Shown here: in pieces, positions 34,926 to 45,727 of the stretch | Layout: each line of letters opens with the position of its first letter | Position numbering within the stretch: position 1 is the first letter of the stretch | NCBI GenBank assembly: GCA_941918925.1 | Contig: OW799233.1 | Coordinates: 126,380,833 to 126,444,832 of the forward strand | Reading direction: 5' to 3' | DNA: 64,000 nucleotides | Source: Phyto melanocephala | Taxonomy: Eukaryota > Arthropoda > Insecta > Diptera > Rhinophoridae | The notes under the pieces: generated by a model | Database searches by the model: none | Seen by the model: only the letters and a program-made list of their open reading frames with translations | Told to the model about the DNA's origin: nothing | Made by a program: the position numbers and the translations under genes

Positions 34926-36306
34926 ACAAGTGTATGAACAACTTCGTTAACAAAGTTTTACAAATCAATAATAGAAGAGTAAATTAAAGAACTTTTAAAA
35001 CTTAACAAATACAATCATTGAAATAATATTCAAGAAATTTAATCAAAAAATTTTTAAATAAAAATTCATAACTTAATGAATACGTTTATTAGTCGCCTTG
35101 CAGTTGTATTATGCGTTACGTGTCTCCAGTACTTCGAGATAATATAGTGAACATTTGGCTTTGCTTTGTACTGCAGGGATAGATTTCATCAAGTAATACG
35201 AAGTTAAACATTACACTTAATGTTATCATAATGAGAATGCATTGACAATAAAAAAACTGTTGGGTAGTACAAGTATTTGTTAACACACATACATACGTAT
35301 GTATGTACCACGTATGAGTTATACATTTGTACGTGCATAGCTGGTTTAGAAAGTAATTTTGTGGTTGAGACCACTACACACTTATACATTTTACCATTAC
35401 AACTGCTATTTGCAACTCTTAATCTTTCAATGCACTGTAATAATATATTTTATTCTTTTTCGCCAATTCACCATTACAGTGGAAAAATATTTCCGAAAGT
35501 TGGCAAAGGTGACACAATGAGCTCGTGCTGAAAAAGGAAAAGAAAACCATCTTAAGATGACTGAAAATTAGAAGCATACCAATATGAGTTGCAGAAGGGT
35601 AACACTATACGTGAGAGTACTTTTCAACGATCAAAATGCAATGTGCATATGAATTTAGTGATTATGGTTTAGAGATTATATACATATTTTTGTATATGTT
35701 ATCATGTATGTATGTATGTTTGCACGTATATGTGTGACTGTTAAAGTAAATACGTTCCATAACAGTCTGTACTCCAAGTACTTAATAAAAGATTTGGAAC
35801 ATAGCAATAGATAAACTCAAAACTTTATATTCTTTATTCGTTTCTATAGTTCTCTGTATGAATAAATGTGTTATTGTAGTTGTGGTAGTGTATAATTTCT
35901 CTCGACTCGATGCAGTTCAGTAAACTTGTTATCTGCTGCAGTAGTTTTAATGAAAATGCTTTCGAATAAAAGAATAAAAGTGGGAGTTTGAAATATTGAA
36001 CAAAATTATATTTGTATGAATATGTATGTTTGTTAGATTCAATACTTCCATACCTTCGACTGCAATAGGGAATCGTATTGAGTTAAATTTACTATCAGTA
36101 CACTAAATGGATTGGTTTTCTAAATAATAAAAAAATATATTATTTTAAAGTAAAATATTAATAAGAAAGATTAAAATTAAGTACTTGTAAAAACAAATTA
36201 CATTAATGTAATTTATATTTAAAAATTTTCAAAATTAATACATTTTTATGAAGGCAATATTGTTAGTTAAATATTTCGAATGTTGCCAGATGTGTTGACT
36301 TTAAGC
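34926..36306. other. AT-rich DNA with TATG/CATA microsatellites
   Basis: A perfect 20-base palindrome ACATACATACGTATGTATGT lies at 35287-35306. TATG-type runs occur near 35700-35720. Overlapping short ORFs on both strands around 35204-35531 carry no motifs. Confidence 0.5.
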
Positions 36307-38028
36307 TTTTTATACCCGCCACCAAAAAAATGGTGGGGGTATATTCATTTTGTCATTCCGTTTGTAACACATCGAAATATCCATTTTAGACCCCATAAAG
36401 TATATATATTCTGAATCGGGGTTTGATTTTACGACGATCTAGCTATGTCCATCCGTCTGTCCGTCTGTCTGTCTGTCCGTCCGTCAAATTTTGCCAGAGT
36501 CTTTCTTATAGACAAGGTTTGTTTGGTATTGAAAATGGGCTAAATCGGAATATTAGGAAGAGAGTTATAGCTCGAAAAGCAAGAGTAGGTCGAAAAAAAC
36601 GTGTCCTTCGAACATCGAATAAAATGGAAATGTGTCCAAACGCCTTAACGTAGACTCATGAAACTTCGAATATATATTTCCTGGGTAAAGACAATATTTT
36701 CCCCCGAAAATTATCTAAATCTATGCATTAGGAGAGGAGTTATCGATCAAAATGTACGAAAATTTATACCGCACAGTGTATTTTTCGGTATATTTAAAAA
36801 CAAAAACGTCATAAAAGTAACAAAATTGGATGTACGACTCTGAAATTTCGCACACTTTGCTTTTTGGTGACACGCTTTCTTGTAACGGCAAATCAATGTG
36901 CCACGCCCACTTTTACGCCCACCTCCCATATAACGTTTTACCCAAAATTCATATAATTTCTCTATAAATAAAGATTTTGGAATAATAAAGGTCTACATTG
37001 AAACACCTAAGTTGTACTCATTCACAAAAATAACTTTGACACGCCTACTATAACGCTCACTTTCACTTTTGAATTGTGTCCAGACGCATAAACGTAGTCA
37101 TGAAACTTCGAATATATATTTATCGAGTCAAAAGAATATTTTTCCCTGAAAATCGCTTAAATCTATGAATTAGGAAAAGAGTTATAGATAAAAATGTACG
37201 AAAATTTATACCGCACAGTGTATATTTCAAATTTAAAACGTAATAAAACTGACAAAACTATATGTACGATTCTGAAATTTTGCAAACATGGCAATAAAGA
37301 TTTTAGAATACTAAAGGACTATATTGAAATATCTAAGTTATGTTTATTAGCAGAAACTTTATTGACACGCGTATTTTAATGGCCACTATCATTGAAAGAC
37401 TAAATTTACGAAAACATTTTACTAGCATACCGAAGTTATAATGGGTGGTTTTATTTTAAGGGACTATGTTGATTTTGAATAAAATTATTATCAAGTTATT
37501 ATTATTTATTTTTATAATGATAATAATAATAATGATAATATTTGTATGCTTCAATTATGTATGGAACAAAATATCGGCCAAATGGCCCCCCAACCTAGGC
37601 GGCACACCACGATCCGATAGTCCAAATTTTCAATGACACTGTTGATGCTCGATTGTTGGGCACGATGATGAGTCGAGGTTGCTTGCTCTTTTGCCACGAT
37701 ATCGGGAAAAACAGCAATGTTTCCCATTCAACGAACTAAGATGGCATTCACAGATGTTTTCACATTTCATACAGAAATTGAGTTAGTCTGAGATTGAGAA
37801 ATGTCAAATGAAATACAAGAAAAAAGTTGAAGTTTAGATGTGGTTCACCTTAAACATGGGCCCTTAAAATTTAACCACCCTCTACAAAGAAAGTGATACA
37901 TATTTTATTATAAAGAGATTATTCTATAGCGATTAACAAAATAATAAATATTGTGCCTTAAATGTACACAAAATTGGTGGTGGGTATAAAAGATTCGGCA
38001 CAGCCGAATATAGTGCTCTTACTTGTTT
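36307..38028 (+). mobile_element. HINE-1 copy D
   Basis: About 1.7 kb with the full 5' start (CCACCAAAAAAATGGTGG hairpin), GTCY tract near 36460 and a single CCACGCCCAC block near 36900. It has the same rearranged partial second 5' body (37075-37290) as copy C, a mariner insertion at 37441-37882, and an intact 3' hairpin TTCGGCACAGCCGAA with CTCTTACTTGTTTT. Confidence 0.78.
37441..37882 (-). mobile_element. Mariner-derived insertion inside HINE-1 copy D
   Basis: Shortest of the five (442 bases), between TA dinucleotides (37439-37440, 37883-37884). Much of the helix-turn-helix remnant is lost. The ends still read ATGGGTGGTTTTATTTTAAGG and the AAAATTTAACCACCC complement. Confidence 0.72.
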
Positions 38029-38284
38029 TATATGAGGATGGGTCAATAACAAAAAATAGCTAACATTGCATTATTTTATTCGTTTTCGTTAAATTGGAGC
38101 AATTTGGTTTTAAACTAACATTTCATTTATATGTTAAGAGAATAAATTTTATATGAAAGTTGTTTTGAATAGATTGAGATGGTTTCTTTATGACGAATGA
38201 TTTATCGTGCGGTTGTATGTCAAATAACGTACCTTTAATGAAAAGTAAGACACATAAACTCAAAACGGAACTTAAAATTTGTAT

Positions 38285-38745
38285 TTCCATTTAAAAAAGA
38301 AATTTTTGGCATTTATTAATTAAAAATGTTTTTTTGTAAATGCTGACTGACAACAAGTACGTCTGAGCTGGTCGATTTGGATGGACACATTTTGGGCAAC
38401 TCTTTCGAGCATAGCGAATAACATGAGTAATGTTGGCTTCCAAAAAGTCAATCAATACTGGCTTATTCCTTAAGACCTCAGACTTTACATATTTCCAGAG
38501 AAAATAGTCCAGAGGTGTGATATCACATGATCTAGGTGACCAATTTAAGATACGATACGATAAACACTCATTCACTGAAAATTAGACGCAAATTTAATTC
38601 CTGTTTTCATTTCTTACACAAATTGAATCTGTACGCTTTGAGATAGAAATTTTAAAGTAAAATACGACAAGTCAAATTGCCGAGAACGACAATAAATAGA
38701 TTCGTGTACCCTATTAGCTACAGCTGCCATATTCGCTTTATTACA
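38285..38745 (-). pseudogene. Mariner transposase relic, core deleted
   Basis: On the minus strand, about 38740-38610 resembles the second helix-turn-helix (AAVANRVHES, RSRQFDLSYFTLKF). After a gap, 38560-38300 encodes LNWSPRSCDITPLDYFLW (third catalytic aspartate), YVKSEV, RNKP and EANITHVI, then a frameshifted tail with LRRTC. Catalytic sites 1 and 2 are missing. No inverted ends were found. Confidence 0.7.
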
Positions 38746-39429
38746 TGCTAGATGTTATCTAATCGGTCAAGTATCATACAGTAATGTAAGCTGGAACTCA
38801 AATTTTTGAATAGTATTTACAGTAGTGGTTTCAGCAGGTAAATTATGCACACAGTAAGTTCCTTGAATCTGAAGAAAATATGTCTCACAGCTGAACAATT
38901 TGAATATGCTAAAAAAAATAAATGCCGTCGAATCTTTTTAGATTATATAACTTAAAACTCCAAATATTACTGGGCGTAATCGCGTCTGTTTTGAATCACC
39001 GCGATTATTTGTAAACTTTGTCTACTTATTCTTATTTAAATACAAACCAAATGAGAATTATAACTTAACTAGCTTACTTTACTAACTTGTATATCTACTT
39101 TAAGCATACCTTACATAAGAGTGGCCCTTACACTTATGGTAATATTTAAACGTTATAACAGAGCATTTACAAATATTGCCAAGAAAATACAAACATTGCT
39201 CCGTTAAAAGTGATATTTTTGTCATAAGCTTACGGGTTTTGCGGCCTAGGCCAAAAATAGTCAAAGCACATGTAATAAAACGAAACAAATAATATCTACA
39301 TTTCTAAGAAAACGTTCTATATAAAACGTATGCAAGGCAATTTCTGGGTGTCTGTTACAGGACGATTTTGGTCATAGCTTATCCTTGCTCTGAAAATATA
39401 AAAAATTTACACAGACCTTTAGTATGTTA
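38746..39429. other. AT-rich DNA, no gene seen
   Basis: No recognised motifs. The ORF on the minus strand at 39100-39288 has no family signature. Confidence 0.45.
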
Positions 39430-40180
39430 CAGGGTCGGACAGTGAAGCCTTGTAAAAGGTGGAGAGGTTAGACTCTGTAGAAACTCCGGTTAGTTTTAGA
39501 GGTCAAAAAGAAATGGACAATGAAACCTCGCAAGAGATTAAGAAGTTAATTTCTGATGATTCTTGATAGGAGTGACAACGCCTATTTTGAATGCCGGAGC
39601 CATAGAATTCAGCGCAAAAGTCCCAGCAACTGGATAAAATCAATAAGCAGAGACAGAAAAAGAGACGTCGTAGGCACGAGAAGGCTATTGAGACGGTGTC
39701 AAATCGGATCGATAGTCTCATGGGTGAGCACACAACACCTGAAATAGAAGGTCCGGGGAAAAAGTTTAAGGCTAATCAGCTTTCGAACTCTGAACTGAAC
39801 CAGATACAGAAGGGGACGGATCTGAACAAAGGGCACGACACGCGAAAGCTGTCGAGACAGATAGGTTAGGAAATGACGCCGACCAGAGACCAAGCAGTAG
39901 TGGTTAAGCTAATGTGTAGTCGAAGGGGAGCGAGAAAGTGAAGAAAACTTTAGCACAAGTTGCTGGAAGTGGACTCACTTTAGGTGTCACTGACATGTCC
40001 ATGCTGGCGATTACAAAAGACTCTGTGATGAGGATTGTAAATAATCATCAGCCTGCAATGTGAAGGCACAAAAGTCTAAAGCAGACGCCTGGGACGGCAC
40101 GGGACTCAGTGAGATCGGGGAAACTTTGTAATCTCTGGATAATAAAGCGGGTCTAAAAGGGACACGTTTATGAAATGGGT
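39430..40180 (+). mobile_element. Degraded LINE ORF1 (gag-like) fragment
   Basis: A GC-richer island. The longest frame, 39606-39869, is open for 87 codons and charged: a basic coiled-coil-like start (DKINKQRQKKRRRRHEK), then a lysine/asparagine-rich tail. Just upstream another frame gives KEMDNETSQEIKKLISDDS before a stop, and about 39936-40063 gives VKKTLAQVAGSGLTLG in a third frame. The texture fits a frameshifted ORF1 nucleic-acid-binding protein of an RNase H-type LINE. No zinc knuckles were seen, so this is an inference; a decayed host exon is a weaker alternative. Confidence 0.4.
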
Positions 40181-40488
40181 CTGCTCCGATATCCCCCCTA
40201 TATGTATATATAGTATGCTATATGTGTTTTAAATACGAAATTTTATTACAAATTTTTTTTAATGTTTTTTTTGCACTTGGTTTTTAAGAAAAATTATTTT
40301 TGAGTACATAATAAGTGATGTGTGACAGTTGTTATTATATTAAAAATTTTTTTATAGCTATTATCAATTTAAATACGCGTGCTAAATTTCATTCCTTTTC
40401 AATAATTCCTTCTGATTTGGAACACTTGTTATATGAATTTGCAGTGCGGCATTTGCTTGAAGTTTTCTTAAAGGTTTTTTCTTAAGTA

Positions 40489-40952
40489 AAGAGTCCGCCA
40501 AATAACTTCTTTTTTTTAATGCTATAAAAAGTGTAGCTTCGGCTGTGTGGCACGTAGCGCCGTCCTGTTGAAACCAAATGTTGCCAAAATCCTCCTCTTC
40601 AATCTTTGTAAACCAAAATTCGTTTTAAATAGCCTCTAGACCAAAATCCGCACCAAACAGTGACTCGTTTTAGGTGTATCGGGTTTTTATTGTTTGCGTG
40701 TGGGTTTTCTGTGCCCCAAATGCCACAATTTTGCTTGTTTACATACCCGCCAAGATTAAAATGAGCTTCATCTGAAAAGATGATTTCTTTGCCAAAATCG
40801 GCCAAAGTAAATGTCGCAATATTTCCCAGCATTGTTCAAGCGTATTCACACACAAATTAAAAAAATTATCTGTCAAATCAGACATGAACTAAGTGTTACC
40901 ATTCACGAAATAAGCACTAGTTGAAAAAGAAAACGTTAGATGGCGGACCCTT
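40489..40952 (-). mobile_element. Mariner element, internally deleted, catalytic part kept
   Basis: 464 bases with inverted ends AAGAGTCCGCCA / AAGGGTCCGCCA between TA dinucleotides (40487-40488, 40953-40954). On the minus strand from about 40830 it encodes IIFSDEAHFNLGGYVNKQNC (catalytic aspartate 1) and RVTVWCGFW. In another frame near 40585-40540 it encodes NIWFQQDGATCHTA (aspartate 2). The DNA-binding domain and third aspartate are gone. It differs in ends from the elements at 15614 and 29855. Confidence 0.85.
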
Positions 40953-40954
40953 TA

Positions 40955-41330
40955 TAAAGCCATTGAACCCAACTGAAATCTAAAATTTGTGCCATTTTTT
41001 TAACTCTTTTATTTCAAATTGCCTTAATATTTTAATATCCTTAAACACTAAAATTTTTTAATAGGCTTCCCGCATGTTATGTATGCTTTTATGTAAACAA
41101 CGTTGCTAATAAAAAATCATATTTTTATTACTCTAACTGATATAAGGCAAGCATTGTAATACATGTAAAAAAAACAAATCAAGAGAAATTACCGGAAAAA
41201 TTTTTAAACGCCAAAAACTAATCAATAATAAAAATTCATAGTTTTAATGAAAAGTTCAACTCTACGTAAATGGTATTAAGCTAATACAATTAAACTACTT
41301 TATGTATTTTCCCCATTCGTGTACATTGGT
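40955..41330. other. AT-rich DNA, nothing recognised
   Basis: No coding or repeat signal found beyond A/T runs. Confidence 0.45.
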
Positions 41331-42000
41331 TTTTATACCCTTCACCTGTGGTGCACAAGGGTATATATAGCTTTGTCATTCCGTTTGTAATTTCTACAAT
41401 TTTCATTTCCGACCCATAAAGTATATATTTTCTGAAAGCTTATGAATAGAGGAGTCGATTAAGCCCTGACCGTCTGTCCGTCTGTCCGTGTGTTGGTTGA
41501 AATCAACTTTTAGAAGCAACTATATGTTCCTCAGATCTGTATATGGTATCAATCTCTTGGAAATATCCAGGAATAAATCGCTATTGAAATTCAGCACAAT
41601 CGCCCCATAACTTTCTGAGATATGAGCAAAAAACCACGACCACCTCGTTTTTTTCACAATTACAACAACAACATACATACATACATACATGTAAAAAACA
41701 TACCAAACAAAAAAAATTACAAAAAAAAAATATTAAAAATAAGAAAAAAATAATAAAAAAAACTAAAAAAAAAATTTAAAAAAAATTAAAAAAAAAAAAA
41801 TAAAATATAAATAATATATTAAATAAAATAAAATAAAATAAAATAAAATAAAATTTTTTTGGCTCAGCTGGGATTCGATGCCACATTTATTCTAACGTGT
41901 ACGTATGCACGTATTTTATATGAGATTGTTATTGCTTGACTACACGTTGTGAAGGGTATATAAGATTCGGCACGGCCGAATATAATACTGTTACTTGTTT
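41331..42000 (+). mobile_element. HINE-2 copy with internal inversion
   Basis: A complete copy: TTTTTATACCCTTCACCTG with CAAGGGTATATATA, CATAAAGTATATA, GTCTGTCCGTCTGTCCGTG, CCACCTCGTTTTTT, and an end GATTCGGCACGGCCGAATATA with GTTACTTGTTT. Its middle (about 41690-41910) is A-rich and then reads GGCTCAGCTGGGATTCGATG. This is the reverse complement of the same segment in the copies at 24812 and 61773, where a tRNA-like motif precedes a T-rich tract. Confidence 0.72.
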
Positions 42001-42899
42001 CATTTATTTTTCTTTTATTTTGCTAAAATGCAGTTGAATCATTATTTAACGTCCACAGTATGTGCTCTGCATGGAATATGAATTGCAATTCCATTTCTAT
42101 TTCTGTAATGTCATATTTGTTCATACAAAAAAATGGTAGAAATAAAAATAAATAAAAAGGCATTGAGAAAAATCAACAACAACAATAACAAAAGAACGCA
42201 TGTATATTTTATAGTAGAGGAAATAAACTAAACCTGCTAATACTACTGATGTGTTCTCATCTAAGGCAGTGAGTATTGTGTACGTGTTTGTTTTAGATGT
42301 GGATGTAGATGTAGGTGCACATAATGCTGCAGTATTTATTTACAAACATACACACAGAGATAGCAGAAAAAAATATATTACTGTCTTTTTATAAAACTAA
42401 TATGTAATATTTAACCGTGCCGAATTTGAAGTTACCCTTCTCCATCATATACCTTGATATAATGACTTCATCGTAGAATAGTGAAGATTTCAGATTTTTT
42501 GCTATATGCCATTTTGCTTTATTGAATCTGCGCGCTAAATTAGATTTTGAATGCTTTCAATATCTTTTATTTCTTGAGAGAATTGAGTATTGGGGTTCAA
42601 CAACTGACACATACATATACATAAAGGAAGTTAACTAAGAGTTTTCGACTCGAACAGACGTGTGCAGTCGGTATTTCAATTAATTGTAAGAAATCTGTTA
42701 CAACGTATTAAAAAATTATAATTTAATTTAAACTTAATAAATAAATAAAAAGTGAATGTAAACTAACTGAATTTATTTAAAATAATGAACTTAATAAAAA
42801 AAAAAAAAATTAAACTGCCGTTTCATTCTCTAAAGCGGTAAGATTCCTTAATACATAAAAATTTATTGTACCCTATTTTGTAAGTTATTTAATGTTTTA
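42001..42899. other. AT-rich DNA, no gene seen
   Basis: Contains GT-rich stretches (near 42270-42320) and A runs (42795-42810). No element ends recognised. Confidence 0.45.
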
Positions 42900-43578
42900 T
42901 ATACTCTTTTGCCAATACCATCTCTTTGATACCGGTATTGCGTGTCTCGGTTGCCTTGAAGTTAAAAGAAATTGATTTTCGTTTGTAAATTTTAGAAAAA
43001 ACACCAAAGCTGTTGAATTTTGGGGCTTATATCTCAGTTAGTTTTAAACCGATTTGTTAGTTTTTCTTAGGAATAATTTCTTTAACTACCGTTTTTAACT
43101 TGGTGTCACTAGAGTGTCACAAAATTTAATAAGGAGCTTGCAACTTAATGTATTCAATATATAATGATAGTTTTTTAAACCACTTTTGACTATAACTTTG
43201 CCGGTTAGTGTCTCATTTGTTAAGAATTTTTTTTAAATAGCTCCAGAAGCTTATTAATTTGCAAATAATAACAAATATGTCTATAAATTATTTGAGAGCT
43301 GAGTAATAATATGGGTAAAGAACTGAAAGTTAATCATCTTAATGGTTTTCAATATGTATTAATTTACTAATATTTTCAAAATATTAGTACTACATGGAGA
43401 TCTGAGTAGCATGTGAGGTCTTCTAAAGGTTGATTTCAGCCCACACATGGGCAGACTGGCAGACCGAAAGTACTTACCGATGTCCCTATTCATTAACGTT
43501 CATTAAATAATTTACTTTATGGGATGGCACATGAATATTGTTGAAATTACAAACACAACAGGTGAAGGGTATAGAAAT
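42900..43578 (-). mobile_element. Old HINE copy (TATACCCTTCAC group), reverse orientation
   Basis: Read on the minus strand it begins CTATACCCTTCACCTGTTG, then CCCATAAAGTAAA, a CGGTCTGCCAGTCTGC tract and GAAATCAACCTTTAGAAG. It continues with GACACCAAG, AATCGGTTTAAAAC and TGAGATATAAGCCCC blocks shared with the copies at 18776 and 31397. The inner end (about 42900) is approximate. Confidence 0.5.
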
Positions 43579-43658
43579 AGTTTGCAGTCATACTTGTGTA
43601 TGTAAGTGCACACACACATTTATGCACGTATAATGATGGTATTTGTTTTTATTATTGA

Positions 43659-44358
43659 CTAGACAAACCCGGCGCGCGTTGCTACGCCCCTTAATGAATC
43701 GAAATGCATTCTGAATTTTAATTAAATATCAAGTGCAAAAACCTAAAAATTATATTTTTTTTATAGGCGTAGCATTGCCCACTTTTCTAATCACGAAATT
43801 GTAAAGTCATAACAGCTCAATATGTGTGCAAAGTTTCAGAATAATCGGTCCAGTGCAAGTACCTCAAAATGATACCTTTTTTTTATGGGCGTGGCACTGC
43901 CCACTTTTCTAATAACGAAATTATTAAGTCATGACAGCTCAATATGTGTGCAAAGTTTCAGAAAAATCGGTCTGGTGCAAGTACCTCAAAATTATAACCT
44001 TTTTTTATGGGCGTGGCCCCGCCCACTTTTTTAATCAAGAAATTATAAAGTCATGACAGCTCAATATGTGTGCAAAGTTTCAGAAAAATCGGTCCGGTGC
44101 AAGTTCCTCAAAATTAAAATTTTTTTAGGGGCGTGGCCCCGCCCACTTTTCTTATCACGAAATTATTTAGTCATGACAGCTCGATATGTGTGCAAAGTTT
44201 CAGAAAAATCGGTCAAGTGCAAGTAGCTAAAACTGATAACTAATTTTTTATGGGCGTGGCTCCGCCCACTTTTTTCACCCATAAACACTCCCTGGTATGT
44301 GTACAACAACTTACTAAAGTTTGAGCCCGATCGGTTTTACAGTTTCGGAGTCTATAGC

Positions 44359-44397
<39 letters not shown>

Positions 44398-44417
44398 TTC
44401 ACTTTTATATATATAGA
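43659..44417 (-). mobile_element. Non-autonomous Helitron (GC-box repeat family)
   Basis: On the minus strand it starts TCTATATATATAAAAGTG after an A, then a (TG)n tract. Five units of about 120 bases follow, each with a GTGGGCGG..CCACGCCC core. It ends with a GGCG...CGCC hairpin and CTAG before a T. The TC start, 3' hairpin, CTAG end and A/T insertion site are the Helitron signature. There is no Rep/helicase gene, so it relied on another element. Confidence 0.8.
44362..44393. repeat. (CA)n microsatellite
   Basis: About 16 CA units inside the Helitron, next to its 5' terminus. Confidence 0.95.
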
Positions 44418-44787
44418 TGTAGCACAGAATTCTATTAATTTTATACTGCAGTCGACATAAATGCTGTTTCATTTGACAAATATGTAATTGCACCCAAAGT
44501 GTTCTTGTCTAAACATGATCTCGTAAATGTGTAGTCAGAAGAACCACCTAATTATACGTTACAGTTAAAAGGTTAATATATAATGAGTACTCTAAATTGC
44601 GAGGTATACCTATATATATGTATATATATATTTTAATGTTATATATGTATGTTAATATATTATACAAATATTGAGCTTGTATTAGTAAGTTTAAATCTAT
44701 TTTTGTTATACTTTATAAGAAAAAAAATTAAACTGCACAAGTCCTATTTTTGAAATTTTACAGGAGGCATAAAAATCGTTTTTTTTA

Positions 44788-45085
44788 TACTCACCACTAT
44801 ATGGTGAATATATGAATATGTCATTCCGTTTGTGACACATCGAAATATTTATTTAAAACCCTATATAGTGTAAATTTTCAGAGTCCCAGTGTTATTTTAG
44901 GACGATCTAGCTATGTCCGTCCGTCTGTTGAATTCAAGATGGAGCTCGAACCGACAAACTTAAGGGGATTAATTTTTGTCAGAATATTTCTAATACAAGG
45001 TTTGACATTGAAAATACGCTAAATCGGTATATTATAAAGAGAGTTATAGTTCAACAGTAGGTCAAAAAAAAAAAACAATGTCCAT
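44788..45085 (+). mobile_element. HINE-1 fragment F (5' part only)
   Basis: TTTTTATACTCACCACTATATGGTG, CATTCCGTTTGTGACACATCG and CGATCTAGCTATGTCCGTC match the first 300 bases of HINE-1 with more divergence than the full copies. It stops after a GTAGGTCAAAAAA block. Confidence 0.65.
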
Positions 45086-45727
45086 CCTATCTATTAAACT
45101 GCTGCAACAGCCTCATACAGTGATCATGTTTATGTGTCAATGAATAAACAGCTAACATCGAACACAAACTAGCTAACTGAGTACATGTTTGATCGAGTTT
45201 AACATTAGTAATCAAATGTTTGTTTATGTTGTAATCACAGTGAATACTGTTCCGTGTTCAATGAATTCTGTTCGATGTTCATGAACAGAAGGCATTGTTC
45301 GAACAGAAACACCAGTTCGAATACTCATGTTATATTGCGTTTCCATACGGTAATTGTTTTTGTTTTTATTTTCTTTTTATTAGGAATGAATTCTGTTCTG
45401 TTAAAGTTTTCAGTAACACGAGGCTTGCAATTTACGTACACTAACGGTTTTATTATTTATTTTTTAGGAAAAAGAACTTAAAAATTACCTTTAAATACGG
45501 TCATTATAAATAATTTTATTAGTTTTTAGGGTTATTTTATTTATTTTTTTAATATTCATCTCCTTAATTTGTAAGCTCCTTTCATTAAATGAGTAATTCT
45601 ACGAGGAATGTACCTGGTTTTTCGCCTTTTTATTTCATTTTAAAACAATATTTTATTTTCATATGTAAATAAAATACATAGGTATACCTTAAAAAATACG
45701 TGAAATAATAGTGAATATATTAAATGA
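45086..45727. other. AT-rich DNA, no gene seen
   Basis: A patch with several GTTC.ATG/TGTTCG words (45220-45330) and an ORF at 45254-45481 with a hydrophobic stretch but no known motif; not called as a gene. Confidence 0.4.
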
